Source: an uncultured Oscillospiraceae bacterium
GTDB taxonomy: Bacteria > Bacillota > Clostridia > Oscillospirales > Oscillospiraceae
Reading direction: 5' to 3'
Assembly (NCBI GenBank): GCA_934655935.1
Contig: CAKUHJ010000062.1
Span: forward strand, 1 to 10,443
DNA: 10,443 nucleotides
The notes under the pieces were generated by a model. The model made no database searches, was not told the origin of the DNA, and saw only the letters and a program-made list of their open reading frames with translations. Position 1 is the stretch's first letter. Each line of letters begins with the position of its first letter. The position numbers were made by a program, and so were the translations under genes. Shown here piece by piece: positions 1 to 5,784 of this stretch.

Positions 1-569
1 TCTATGTAGCGGCGCAGGGCCTGCAGCGCCTGCGGATAAATCGGGATAATTCTGGCCTTGTCGGCGCTCTCGCAGCGGATAAACGCGCCGGAAAGGCTTA
101 CGTCGTCGATATTCAGCCCGATCAGCTCGCTGACCCGGATACCCGTGGCATAAAGCACCTCCAGCATCGCCTTGTCCCGGCAGCCCTTCAGCTCCGAGGC
201 CTTCGGCTGCTCAAGCAGCAGCTCCACCTCTTTGCCGGTCAGGATCTGCGGAAGCTTTTTTTCTGCCTTCTCGACCCGGATATGGCTGACGGGGTTGACG
301 TCAATCTCGTCGCACTGCTGGGCATAGGAATAGAGGCTTTTGATCGAAGCCAAAGAGCGCGACAGCGTCGCCGGCGACTTGCCGAGCTGCTGCAGATGCT
401 GCATGTAGCCGGAAATCAGGGCCTGGGTCGCATCCAGCAGCTCAACGCCCGCTGCCTGCATATATGACGCGTACTGCCGCAGATCCCGCATATAAGATGA
501 AACGGTATTCGCGGACGCGTGTTTGATCTGAATGAGGTAATCCTCATACCTGGCAATCAAATCAGACAT
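1..569 (-). CDS. Tyrosine recombinase, XerC/XerD-like (3' part outside window)
   Basis: This is the first 189 residues of a tyrosine site-specific recombinase; the C-terminal catalytic half lies beyond base 1. The N-terminal SAM-like core-binding domain (about residues 1-90) shows the usual helical pattern with SANTVSSYMRDL at 19-30 and SPATLSRSLASIKSLYSY at 65-82. The catalytic domain begins near 105 (LPQILTGKEVELLL), and ATGIRVSELIGL (141-152) carries the first catalytic arginine, R145. The remaining HxxR, H and Tyr residues cannot be seen. The start ATG at 569 follows a GGAAGG ribosome site about 7 bases upstream. Xer-type enzymes resolve chromosome dimers, but many Clostridia carry several paralogues, so XerC, XerD or another role cannot be separated here. 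Oddity: the usual GKGxKxR loop holding the catalytic lysine reads ESADKAR (167-173), so by my hand alignment the usual lysine position is serine and the nearest lysine is K171. Confidence 0.9.
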   Translation of the reverse strand, partial: MSDLIARYEDYLIQIKHASANTVSSYMRDLRQYASYMQAAGVELLDATQALISGYMQHLQQLGKSPATLSRSLASIKSLYSYAQQCDEIDVNPVSHIRVEKAEKKLPQILTGKEVELLLEQPKASELKGCRDKAMLEVLYATGIRVSELIGLNIDDVSLSGAFIRCESADKARIIPIYPQALQALRRYI

Positions 570-646
570 AGCAAACCTTCCAGAACGATTTTGCGGACCG
601 GCGGGAAAGATTATTTCTACCAGTCCGCGCTGGTGGAAACGATGAT

Positions 647-675
647 ACTATATCGCAAACTGCCCCGGAATTCAA
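647..675 (-). promoter_or_regulatory. SigA-type promoter of the recombinase gene
   Basis: Read on the minus strand, a -35 box TTGAAT (670-675) and a -10 box TATAGT (647-652) are separated by exactly 17 bases. The predicted start lies near 640, giving a leader of about 70 bases. A 7-bp inverted repeat (CAAGAAA 673-679, TTTCTTG 690-696) overlaps the -35 box and could be an operator. The leader contains two mutually exclusive hairpins: 593-598 with 623-628, and 619-623 with 630-634. Confidence 0.7.
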
Positions 676-753
676 GAAAAAATAAGGGATTTCTTGATTT
701 TTGTAAATTATGACAAGTTTTTATGTAAATAATCTTATGTCAACTCAGAAACC

Positions 754-785
754 GCCGGCGGCGGAATGCCCGCCCCTGCCCCGGC
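754..785 (-). terminator. Possible terminator after the TIGR04086-like gene
   Basis: Two nested GC-rich inverted repeats are present: outer GCCGG (754-758) with CCGGC (781-785), and inner GGCGG (760-764) with CCGCC (770-774). On the minus strand the hairpin is followed by GGTTTCTG, which is only a short T-tract. It lies about 120 bases downstream of the membrane-protein stop codon and upstream of the recombinase promoter, where an operon end is expected. Confidence 0.35.
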
Positions 786-860
786 GTGGCTACAACATAT
801 AGTGCAGCTTCCGGGCCGCAGAGCAAAATCTTGCAGAATCTTTTGTTCGTGCGATTCTGA

Positions 861-885
861 AGAGGGTGAATTAAATTTACCCTCT
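861..885. repeat. 25-bp near-perfect palindrome
   Basis: AGAGGGTGAAT (861-871) pairs with ATTTACCCTCT (875-885), giving 11 pairs including one G-T and a 3-base centre. Neither strand has a convincing T-tract after it, so it looks less like an intrinsic terminator than an operator-like site or an RNA stem in the 3' untranslated region. It begins about 20 bases downstream of the stop codon of the membrane-protein gene. Confidence 0.5.
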
Positions 886-905
886 CGGTCGGGCATTCAT
901 CTTAA

Positions 906-1331
906 TTACATGCGACGCTTTCTTTTTCTTCTGCCGCCTGCCGCGCTGCTGCGCGGCTTTTTCTGCGCCGCCGCCAGGGCGCCTGCCAGCGCGCCAAGGC
1001 AAACCAGAAGCGCCGGAAGCGGCGAAAGCGTCCACCCCTCCCCCTGCAGCAGCAGCCCCGCCAGCAGGCACAGCAGACACCACGCCGCGCACGGAAGCAT
1101 CGCCGCAGCCAGCTTTCCGCTCTGCGCGCGCCCTGCGCCAAACGCGCTTGCAAGAAACGCCCCCAGCGCGCCGCAGACCAGCGCACCCGTCTGCGCCGCC
1201 TCCTGCGGCAGCACGCCGGACAGAATCAGCGCCGCCGTTCCCGCGCACAGCGCCAGCGTGAAAACAGCCAGCCTCAGAACCCCCGTCAGCATTTGACGCA
1301 GGCGCGGCCGAAGGCAGATTGTTTTTTCCAT
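906..1331 (-). CDS. TIGR04086-family (YrzE-like) small membrane protein
   Basis: This is a 141-residue, very hydrophobic protein with four predicted membrane helices (about 16-37, 46-64, 73-95 and 102-122) and a strongly basic tail (GGRRKRKRRM at the end). Size, four-helix layout, basic C-terminus and position directly after yajC match the TIGR04086 family, which includes Bacillus subtilis YrzE in the order queA-tgt-yajC-yrzE. No biochemical function is established for the family that I know of. The first ATG is at 1337, but the purine run GGGGGA touches it directly, whereas the ATG at 1331 has 6-base spacing and is preferred; the two proteins differ by two residues. A strong hairpin terminator lies only about 45 bases upstream, so expression probably depends on readthrough from yajC. 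The family assignment rests on pattern and synteny, not on a profile search. Confidence 0.75.
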   Translation of the reverse strand: MEKTICLRPRLRQMLTGVLRLAVFTLALCAGTAALILSGVLPQEAAQTGALVCGALGAFLASAFGAGRAQSGKLAAAMLPCAAWCLLCLLAGLLLQGEGWTLSPLPALLVCLGALAGALAAAQKKPRSSAAGGRRKRKRRM

Positions 1332-1375
1332 TTCCATTCCCCCGTTTCTGCTTCAGCCTATGCCCGCCCGGACAC

Positions 1376-1408
1376 AAAAATGCCCGCACGCAGAAAACGC
1401 GTGCGGGC
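1376..1408 (-). terminator. Intrinsic terminator after yajC
   Basis: A perfect 10-bp GC-rich stem (1382-1391 with 1399-1408, arms GCCCGCACGC and GCGTGCGGGC) with a 7-base loop is followed on the minus strand by ATTTTTGTG. This is a classic Rho-independent terminator for yajC. It lies about 33 bases after the yajC stop and about 45 bases before the next start codon on the same strand. On the plus strand the tail (GGTTATTTT) is weaker. Confidence 0.8.
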
Positions 1409-1440
1409 GGTTATTTTGGGTGCTGGGAGCCTGCGGCGGC

Positions 1441-1812
1441 TTACTTCTTTTCCTTCTTTTCCTTGCGGGCAGCCGCAGCGGCAGCCTTCTGCTTTGCAGC
1501 TTCCTTCTGCGCGGTATTGTTGCTGGAGACGGCAAACTTCGCAAACTCAACGCGGACCCGGTCGGCGCTGGTCTCAATGACAATGGAGTTGTCCTTTACA
1601 GAGACAACGTCGCCAATCACGCCGCCGATGGTCGTGAGATTGTCGCCGACCTTCAGTGCGTCGCGCATGGCCTGCGCTTCCTTCTTCCGCTTGTTTTCCG
1701 GGCGGATCATGAAGAAATAGAAGACCGCAAGCAGCGCGACCATCATGACGATCATGGACATTCCGCCGCCGGCTGCCGTCGCATCTGTGCCGGATGTTAA
1801 AAAGAGAGCCAT
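1441..1812 (-). CDS. yajC: Preprotein translocase subunit YajC
   Basis: YajC is the small membrane subunit that associates with SecDF and the SecYEG channel. The 123-residue product has a short extracytoplasmic N-terminus (MALFLTSGTDATAAGGG), one membrane helix (about 19-35), the family hallmark FYFFMIRPENKRKKE (31-45), and the cytoplasmic domain with KVGDNLTTIGGVIGDVVSV (54-72) and DRVRVEFAKFAV (84-95). The tail (101-123) is unusually rich in Ala and Lys and ends KEKKEKK. The start at 1812 is fixed by a strong GGAGG (1820-1824) with 7-base spacing. It follows tgt by 89 bases and has its own near-consensus promoter in that gap. tgt-yajC adjacency is widespread in bacteria. secDF is not in this window. 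The frame is open further upstream to 2109, but that extension runs antiphase through tgt and has no support. Confidence 0.95.
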   Translation of the reverse strand: MALFLTSGTDATAAGGGMSMIVMMVALLAVFYFFMIRPENKRKKEAQAMRDALKVGDNLTTIGGVIGDVVSVKDNSIVIETSADRVRVEFAKFAVSSNNTAQKEAAKQKAAAAAARKEKKEKK

Positions 1813-1842
1813 TGTGATTCCTCCGTTAAAATTACTTTTGTT

Positions 1843-1871
1843 ATTATAGCGTCGGGACGGCCTGTTTTCAA
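1843..1871 (-). promoter_or_regulatory. SigA-type promoter of yajC
   Basis: On the minus strand, TTGAAA (1866-1871) and a perfect TATAAT (1843-1848) are separated by 17 bases. The predicted transcription start near 1836 gives a leader of about 24 bases ending in the GGAGG site. yajC can therefore be transcribed independently of queA and tgt. Confidence 0.85.
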
Positions 1872-1901
1872 GTCGATCCGCCTGTTTTTTTGTAAATCTT
1901 T

Positions 1902-3032
1902 TCAGACTCTCCGGTCCAGCTTTTCGGAATATTCCGCCCGGAAGGCCGCAAAGCTTCCTTCGTCCAGGCTTTCCCGGATCCGGCGCGTCAGCGTATTGTA
2001 GAAATAAAGATTGTGCATCACGCTCAGGCGCATGGCCAGCATCTCCTCCGCCTTGAACAGGTGGTGGAGATATGCGCGGGAGTAGCGGCGGCAGACCGGG
2101 CAGCCGCATTCCGGATCGATCGGGCTTTCGTCGCGTTCATACTTGGCGTTTTTCAGGTTTCGCGCGCCCTGCCAGGTAAAAAGCCGCCCATGGCGCGCGT
2201 TGCGCGCAGGCATTACGCAGTCGAAGAAATCAACGCCTCTTGCCACCGCTTCAATGATATTGGACGGCGTTCCGACGCCCATCAGATAGCGGGGCTTATC
2301 CTGCGGCATATAGGGCTCTACGGCGTCGATGATGCGGTACATTTCCTCCGTGCTCTCCCCTACCGCAAGTCCGCCGATGGCATAGCCGGGAAGGTCCAGC
2401 TTTGCAATCTCCTGCATATGCCAGATCCGCAGGTCCGTAAACGTCGCGCCCTGGTTGATGCCCCAGAGCTGCTGGCCGGGATTGACGGCGCCGGGCTCCG
2501 CGTTATAAGCCGCGAGTGCCTGCTTGCAGCGCACAAGCCAGCGCGCCGTGCGCTCGCACGAGGCCTTGGCATAGGCATACTGCGCGGGATTTTCCACGCA
2601 CTCGTCAAAGGCCATTGCAATATCGCTTCCGAGGTTGGACTGAATGCGCATGCTCTCCTCCGGGCCCATAAAGATGCGCCTGCCGTCCAGGTGCGAGGCA
2701 AACGTTACGCCCTCCTCCCGGATTTTCCGCAGACCCGCCAGGGAGAAGACCTGAAAGCCGCCGGAGTCCGTCAGGATCGGGCCGTTCCACGTCATAAACC
2801 GGTGCAGCCCGCCCATCGCGCGCACAACCTCGTCTCCCGGGCGAAGATGCAGATGGTAGGTGTTGGAAAGCTCCACCTGTGTGCCGATGGCCTCCAGGTC
2901 CGCCGCGCTCAGCGCGCCCTTGATCGCACCCTGTGTGCCGACGTTCATAAATACCGGCGTCTGCACCGTTCCGTGCGGGCAGGTAAACACGCCCCTGCGC
3001 GCCTTGCCCTCTGTTCTGATTAGCTCAAACAT
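1902..3032 (-). CDS. tgt: Queuine/preQ1 tRNA-ribosyltransferase (tRNA-guanine transglycosylase)
   Basis: Tgt exchanges guanine at wobble position 34 of GUN-anticodon tRNAs (Asp, Asn, His, Tyr) for preQ1. The 376-residue length is normal. Visible motifs: TDSGGFQVFSL with D89 (binding/general acid region), AFDEC with D143, GGLAVGE (220-226) of the bacterial preQ1 pocket, and FFDCVMPARNARHG with D271 as the expected nucleophile. The zinc site is complete: C309, C311, C314 and H340, with the 26-residue gap between the last Cys and His found in the Zymomonas enzyme. The start ATG at 3032 is preceded by AAAGGAAA at about 7-base spacing. It lies downstream of queA on the same strand, with a broken DUF2442 gene and a hairpin-rich gap between them. 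I see no convincing promoter directly upstream, so co-transcription with queA is likely. It ends in TGA, showing that TGA is a stop codon here. Confidence 0.97.
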   Translation of the reverse strand: MFELIRTEGKARRGVFTCPHGTVQTPVFMNVGTQGAIKGALSAADLEAIGTQVELSNTYHLHLRPGDEVVRAMGGLHRFMTWNGPILTDSGGFQVFSLAGLRKIREEGVTFASHLDGRRIFMGPEESMRIQSNLGSDIAMAFDECVENPAQYAYAKASCERTARWLVRCKQALAAYNAEPGAVNPGQQLWGINQGATFTDLRIWHMQEIAKLDLPGYAIGGLAVGESTEEMYRIIDAVEPYMPQDKPRYLMGVGTPSNIIEAVARGVDFFDCVMPARNARHGRLFTWQGARNLKNAKYERDESPIDPECGCPVCRRYSRAYLHHLFKAEEMLAMRLSVMHNLYFYNTLTRRIRESLDEGSFAAFRAEYSEKLDRRV

Positions 3033-3072
3033 CTGTCGTTTCCTTTTCTTTATTTGAAGTCATGAAATATCC

Positions 3073-3152
3073 GGGAGCCCGGAAGGCGAATCGCCTGCGC
3101 TTTCCTTTGCTCCCATTCATAGCAAGGTACGGCCGTCGCGACTGCCGTACCT
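3073..3152 (-). other. Hairpin-rich segment upstream of tgt with alternative pairings
   Basis: Three helices can form in the RNA read on the minus strand. The first pairs 3125-3133 with 3144-3152 (9 bp, perfect, around the self-complementary GTCGCGAC). The second pairs 3073-3078 with 3109-3114, and inside it 3085-3089 with 3091-3095. The third pairs 3104-3111 with 3121-3127 (one bulge) and excludes both others. No T-tract follows any stem closely. I do not recognise a known riboswitch; the preQ1-I pattern is absent. It could be an attenuator, a processing site, or a decayed palindromic repeat. Confidence 0.4.
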
Positions 3153-3176
3153 CAGTCTGCAATCTATCTCGTTTTT

Positions 3177-3470
3177 TCAGGCAATGTCTTCCGCTGCCAC
3201 CGAATGCTCGTACAGATACTCCGGCGCAATGTCGATGTCGCCGTCATTGCAAACCGTCACGCCATAATCAATACAGACGCCCGCGAAGGTGTGTTCATCG
3301 GCCAGCGGCGCAAAACCTGCATCCTTCAGCAGCGGTGTGAAATCAAAGATTTTTGCTTCTCCAGTCGTGAAGCGAAGTCAAAGCCTGTGACCGGCCAGCG
3401 GACGAACGCCGCAGACCTTGATGACAGGCTCCTGCTCGCCTGCATATGCAATCCCGTCAGAGATATACAT
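3177..3470 (-). pseudogene. DUF2442 protein gene interrupted by one in-frame TGA
   Basis: One frame encodes a complete DUF2442-type protein of about 97 codons, except that codon 31 (3378-3380) is TGA. Before the stop, residues 1-30 read MYISDGIAYAGEQEPVIKVC and continue to GVRPLAGHRL; after it come LRFTTGEAKIFDFTPLL and VCNDGDIDIAPEYLYEHSV, matching the family pattern (x-V-x-x-V-x-P-L-x-x-Y-x-L, then FxxGExxxFD, then NDGxIDIAPExLYE). Family members have an ordinary residue at the stop position. There is no frameshift. The ATG at 3470 has a GAGG site about 10 bases upstream and lies 28 bases after the queA stop. No alternative ATG follows the TGA in frame. DUF2442 genes often pair with a DUF4160 gene, and none is seen here. 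A 5-bp hairpin (GCTTC/GAAGC) follows the TGA closely. The most likely reading is a recent nonsense mutation; a sequencing error or readthrough is also possible. The function of the family is unknown. Confidence 0.75.
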
Positions 3471-3498
3471 AAGGTGCGTTCCTCTTTCTTGCGCAAAA

Positions 3499-4524
3499 TC
3501 ACGATATAAACATCGCATCGCCAAAGCTGAAGAAGCGGTAGCGCTCGGCGACTGCGGTCTTATAGGCATTCAGGACATGCTCGCGTCCGGCAAACGCGGA
3601 AACCAGCATGACAAGCGTACTCTCCGGCAGATGGAAGTTGGTAATCAGCGCGTCCATCGCCTTGAAGCGGTATCCGGGATAAATAAAAATATCCGTCCAG
3701 CGGGAGCCGGCGCTGAAATGCCCGTTCTCATCCGCCAGAGATTCCAGCGTCCGGCAGGACGTCGTCCCCACGCAGACGATCCTTCCGCCCTCCGCCTTCG
3801 TCCGGTTGATCATATCCGCCGTCTGCTGGGAAAGCATGCAGAACTCGCTGTGCATATGATGCTCGGAGATTTCCTCCGCCTTCACGGGGCGGAAGGTGCC
3901 AAGGCCAACGTGCAGCGTAATGTATGCAAGCCTGACGCCCTTCTGCTCCAGCTTCTGAAGAAGCTCCTTTGTAAAGTGCAGGCCTGCCGTCGGCGCAGCC
4001 GCGGACCCCGTCTGGCGGGAATAGACCGTCTGATAGCGCTCCGCATCCTGAAGCTCCTGCTTGATGTACGGCGGCAGCGGCATTTTCCCGAGGCGCTCCA
4101 GCACCTCCAGGAAAATCCCCTCATAATGGAACTGAACCAGCTTATTGCCGTCCTCTTTTTCCCCGACGACGGTCGCCGTCAGCTCTCCGTCTCCGAAGGA
4201 AAGCTCCGTTCCCGTATGTGTTTTGCGCCCCGGCTTCGTCAGGCATTCCCAGACGCCGTCTCCCTGGTCCTTCAGAAGCAGAACCTCCACCGCGCCCATC
4301 GTCGGCACCCTGTGGCCCAGAAGGCGCGCCGGAAGCACGCGCGAATCGTTCATCACTAGGCAGTCGCCCGGATTCAGCAGCTCCACGATATCATAAAAAT
4401 GCCGGTGCGTCACCGCGCCGGTCTGTCGGTCGAGCGTCATCAGCCGGGAGGCGTCCCGCCGCTGCAGCGGCGTCTGCGCAATCAGCTCCTCCGGAAGCTC
4501 GTAATAAAAATCATGCGTCTTCAA
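3499..4524 (-). CDS. queA: S-adenosylmethionine:tRNA ribosyltransferase-isomerase (QueA)
   Basis: QueA transfers and rearranges the ribosyl part of SAM onto preQ1-modified tRNA to form epoxyqueuosine, the step after Tgt. The 341-residue product matches Bacillus QueA from end to end: [18 protein letters not shown] near the start, [30 protein letters not shown], the signature [61 protein letters not shown] and the C-terminal [11 protein letters not shown]. The chosen start is TTG at 4524: AAAGGAG (4534-4540) sits 9 bases upstream, the family N-terminus begins exactly there, and the gene's promoter (4570-4598) lies inside the longer frame that opens at an ATG at 4620. It is divergent from dapA and heads the queA-tgt group. 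Confidence 0.95.
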   Translation of the reverse strand: MKTHDFYYELPEELIAQTPLQRRDASRLMTLDRQTGAVTHRHFYDIVELLNPGDCLVMNDSRVLPARLLGHRVPTMGAVEVLLLKDQGDGVWECLTKPGRKTHTGTELSFGDGELTATVVGEKEDGNKLVQFHYEGIFLEVLERLGKMPLPPYIKQELQDAERYQTVYSRQTGSAAAPTAGLHFTKELLQKLEQKGVRLAYITLHVGLGTFRPVKAEEISEHHMHSEFCMLSQQTADMINRTKAEGGRIVCVGTTSCRTLESLADENGHFSAGSRWTDIFIYPGYRFKAMDALITNFHLPESTLVMLVSAFAGREHVLNAYKTAVAERYRFFSFGDAMFIS

Positions 4525-4533
4525 AGCTCTGTG

Positions 4534-4540
4534 CTCCTTT
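4534..4540 (-). promoter_or_regulatory. Ribosome binding site that fixes the queA TTG start
   Basis: AAAGGAG on the minus strand lies 9 bases before TTG at 4524. A small hairpin (TCCGG/CCGGA, 4541-4545 with 4552-4556) sits directly upstream of this site in the predicted leader. Confidence 0.7.
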
Positions 4541-4569
4541 TCCGGAACCTGCCGGATTTTCTCACATAT

Positions 4570-4598
4570 ATTATAGTACATTCCCTCCGGACAATCAA
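4570..4598 (-). promoter_or_regulatory. SigA-type promoter of queA
   Basis: On the minus strand, TTGATT (4593-4598) and a perfect TATAAT (4570-4575) are spaced by 17 bases, giving a start near 4563 and a leader of about 40 bases to the TTG. The opposite strand carries TATAGT (4572-4577), which could serve as the -10 box of dapA, but its -35 region (CTGCCG) is poor. Confidence 0.8.
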
Positions 4599-4635
4599 CC
4601 TCTAGTTTCGTCCGGCGCAAAAAAGGAGGTATCGG

Positions 4636-5544
4636 ATGAAAGCACCCCTGTTTACCGGCGTTGCCACGGCGCTGGTTACCCCATTCCGCGGAAGCGCAAT
4701 CGACTATCCGGCCTGTGAGCGGCTGATCGAGCGTCAGCTTGCAGCCGGCGTCGATGCGCTTGTCGTCTGCGGCACAACCGGCGAGAGCGCCGCGCTGACG
4801 GACACGCAGAAGCTCTCGTTTCTGGCATTCACGCTCCGCTGCGCAAACGGCCGCTGCAAGGTCATTGCAGGCGCCGGCTCAAACGATACGGCGCACGCGT
4901 GCGAGCTTTCCAGGCAGGCCGCCTCCATCGGCGCAGACGGCGTTCTGTGCGTAACGCCGTATTACAACAAATGCACGCAGGCAGGCCTTCTGCAGCACTA
5001 TACGGCCATTGCCGACGCGTGCCAATGCCCGGTCATCGCCTACAACGTTCCGTCCAGAACCGGCGTGGATCTCAGCGTGGAAACCTGCATCGCCCTGAGC
5101 GCGCATCCGAATATCAACGGCCTGAAGGAGGCCTGCGGCGACGTCACAAAGGCCGCGCGCATCATTTCCGCCTGCGCCTCTGACCTCACCGTCTGGAGCG
5201 GCAACGACGACCAGACGCTCATCATGATGGCAAGCGGCGCAAAGGGCGTGATCTCCGTCGCCTCAAACGTCCTCCCGGCACAAATGAAGCGGCTGAGCGC
5301 GCTTTGCCTCCGGGGAGAATTCGAGGCGGCGCGGACGCTGCAGCTGGAGCTGCTGCCGCTTATGGACGCGCTCTTCTGCGAGGTAAACCCCATCCCGGTC
5401 AAATACGCCATGAAGCTTCTGGGCCTGTGCTCCGGAGAGCTCCGCCTGCCGCTGACCGAGCTCTCAGAAAGCCGCCGTGCGCTGTTGACAGAGCGCCTTG
5501 GCAGCTTCTTCCCGGAGCTTACGCTGCAGATCGGTTCACCATAA
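4636..5544 (+). CDS. dapA: 4-Hydroxy-tetrahydrodipicolinate synthase (DapA)
   Basis: DapA condenses pyruvate with aspartate semialdehyde, the first committed step to diaminopimelate and lysine. The 302-residue protein is a TIM-barrel aldolase of normal length. Visible motifs: [11 protein letters not shown] (7-17), the CGTTGES loop (45-51) with T47/T48 that bind pyruvate, VTPYYNK (106-112), YNVPSRTG (136-143) with Y136 and R141, and GLKEACGD with the Schiff-base lysine K164. Motif order and spacing match E. coli DapA (Y133, R138, K161), which argues against the related sialic-acid lyase or KDG aldolase branches, although these share the fold. GGAGG (4625-4629) lies 6 bases before the ATG. It stands alone, divergent from queA and convergent with the protease gene, with no dapB or asd nearby. 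I see no clear terminator after it. Confidence 0.95.
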   Translation: MKAPLFTGVATALVTPFRGSAIDYPACERLIERQLAAGVDALVVCGTTGESAALTDTQKLSFLAFTLRCANGRCKVIAGAGSNDTAHACELSRQAASIGADGVLCVTPYYNKCTQAGLLQHYTAIADACQCPVIAYNVPSRTGVDLSVETCIALSAHPNINGLKEACGDVTKAARIISACASDLTVWSGNDDQTLIMMASGAKGVISVASNVLPAQMKRLSALCLRGEFEAARTLQLELLPLMDALFCEVNPIPVKYAMKLLGLCSGELRLPLTELSESRRALLTERLGSFFPELTLQIGSP

Positions 5545-5780
5545 CCATAATCATTTCAGCCTGAGCAAGAAGTTATTCACACTGTCAACAGTTTTGTTCA
5601 CAGGCAATTTATTTTTGCTCTTCAACGGCTTCCTTTGAAATCCCCAGATTTTTACACAGCCGAAAAGCGGAGTTCTTTCACAGAGCAAGGCAAATTTTTT
5701 GTTTACATAAATCGAATCCTGAATGATATCCTTCATTTCCGCGAAATTTTCAGGACGCGCTTCGGAACGTCCGGAATTGA
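5545..5780. other. AT-rich convergent intergenic region with DnaA-box-like 9-mers
   Basis: Between the dapA stop and the protease stop, base composition shifts sharply towards A and T compared with the flanking genes. Four sites in one orientation resemble the DnaA box TTATCCACA: TTATTCACA (5573-5581, 8 of 9), TTGTTCACA (5594-5602, 7 of 9, 21 bases further on), TTTTACACA (5650-5658, 7 of 9) and TCTTTCACA (5674-5682, 6 of 9). No strong terminator is visible for either convergent gene. The only large open frame is the doubtful 77-codon one on the minus strand. Confidence 0.35.
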
Positions 5781-5784
5781 TCAT
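5551..5784 (-). CDS. Doubtful 77-residue hypothetical protein overlapping the protease stop
   Basis: I do not recognise this product. The frame begins with an ATG that overlaps the protease stop codon as ATGA, the arrangement expected for translational coupling, and runs 77 codons to a TGA. The predicted protein is basic, with no membrane segment, no signal peptide and no motif I can name; its end (LKSKNKLPVNKTVDSVNNFL) is Lys/Asn/Val-rich. Against a real gene: third codon positions are about half G or C, far below the neighbouring genes, there is no ribosome site before the ATG, and the same bases hold the DnaA-box-like sites. It may be a chance frame, or a small transferred gene. Confidence 0.22.
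   Translation of the reverse strand: MINSGRSEARPENFAEMKDIIQDSIYVNKKFALLCERTPLFGCVKIWGFQRKPLKSKNKLPVNKTVDSVNNFLLRLK

Larger units (their letters stand above)
570..905. other. Gene-free, palindrome-rich intergenic region
   Basis: I see no credible gene in this 336-base stretch between the TIGR04086-like gene and the recombinase. It contains, from the right: an 11-bp near-perfect palindrome (861-885, with one G-T pair), a 7-bp stem CAGAATC/GATTCTG with a 12-base loop (834-859), a GC-rich double inverted repeat (754-785), and then an AT-rich stretch (about 671-745) leading into the recombinase promoter. The GC-rich hairpin followed by TTTCT on the minus strand may end transcription of the membrane-protein gene. 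The AT-rich part carries a TTGACA-like hexamer near 739-744 without a suitably spaced -10 box. Confidence 0.6.

Noticed and set aside
791..806. NrdR-box-like palindrome (CTACAACATATAGTGC)
   Set aside because: It matches only about 12 of 16 consensus positions, stands alone although NrdR boxes normally come in pairs, and no ribonucleotide reductase gene is nearby.
906..1389. Other long frames overlapping the TIGR04086-like gene on both strands
   Set aside because: Only the frame ending at 906 encodes a coherent four-helix membrane protein with a basic tail; the others are Arg/Ala/Pro-rich translations typical of shadow frames.
2013..3023. 336-codon open frame antisense to tgt
   Set aside because: tgt is certain on the opposite strand with full motifs; the antisense frame is a by-product of GC-rich codon use. 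The same holds for the long frames antisense to the protease (5919-7163), queA (3418-4359) and the CBS gene (7274-8602).
3033..3176. preQ1 riboswitch before tgt
   Set aside because: The short preQ1-I core with its A-rich tail is not recognisable, and the stems seen have a different layout.
4572..4577. TATAGT as the dapA -10 box
   Set aside because: The matching -35 region (CTGCCG) agrees with the consensus at only 3 of 6 positions; kept as a remark, not as a feature.
4525..4620. Upstream ATG extension of queA
   Set aside because: It would place the start codon upstream of the promoter and add 32 residues not found in the family.
5579..5591. ACTGT-CA-ACAGT hairpin followed by TTTTG as a dapA terminator
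   Set aside because: A 5-bp stem with a 2-base loop is too short and strained to be convincing.
5753..5772. GGACG/CGTCC inverted repeat after the protease stop as a terminator
   Set aside because: The stem is only 5 bp with a 10-base loop, and the following bases do not form a T-tract.
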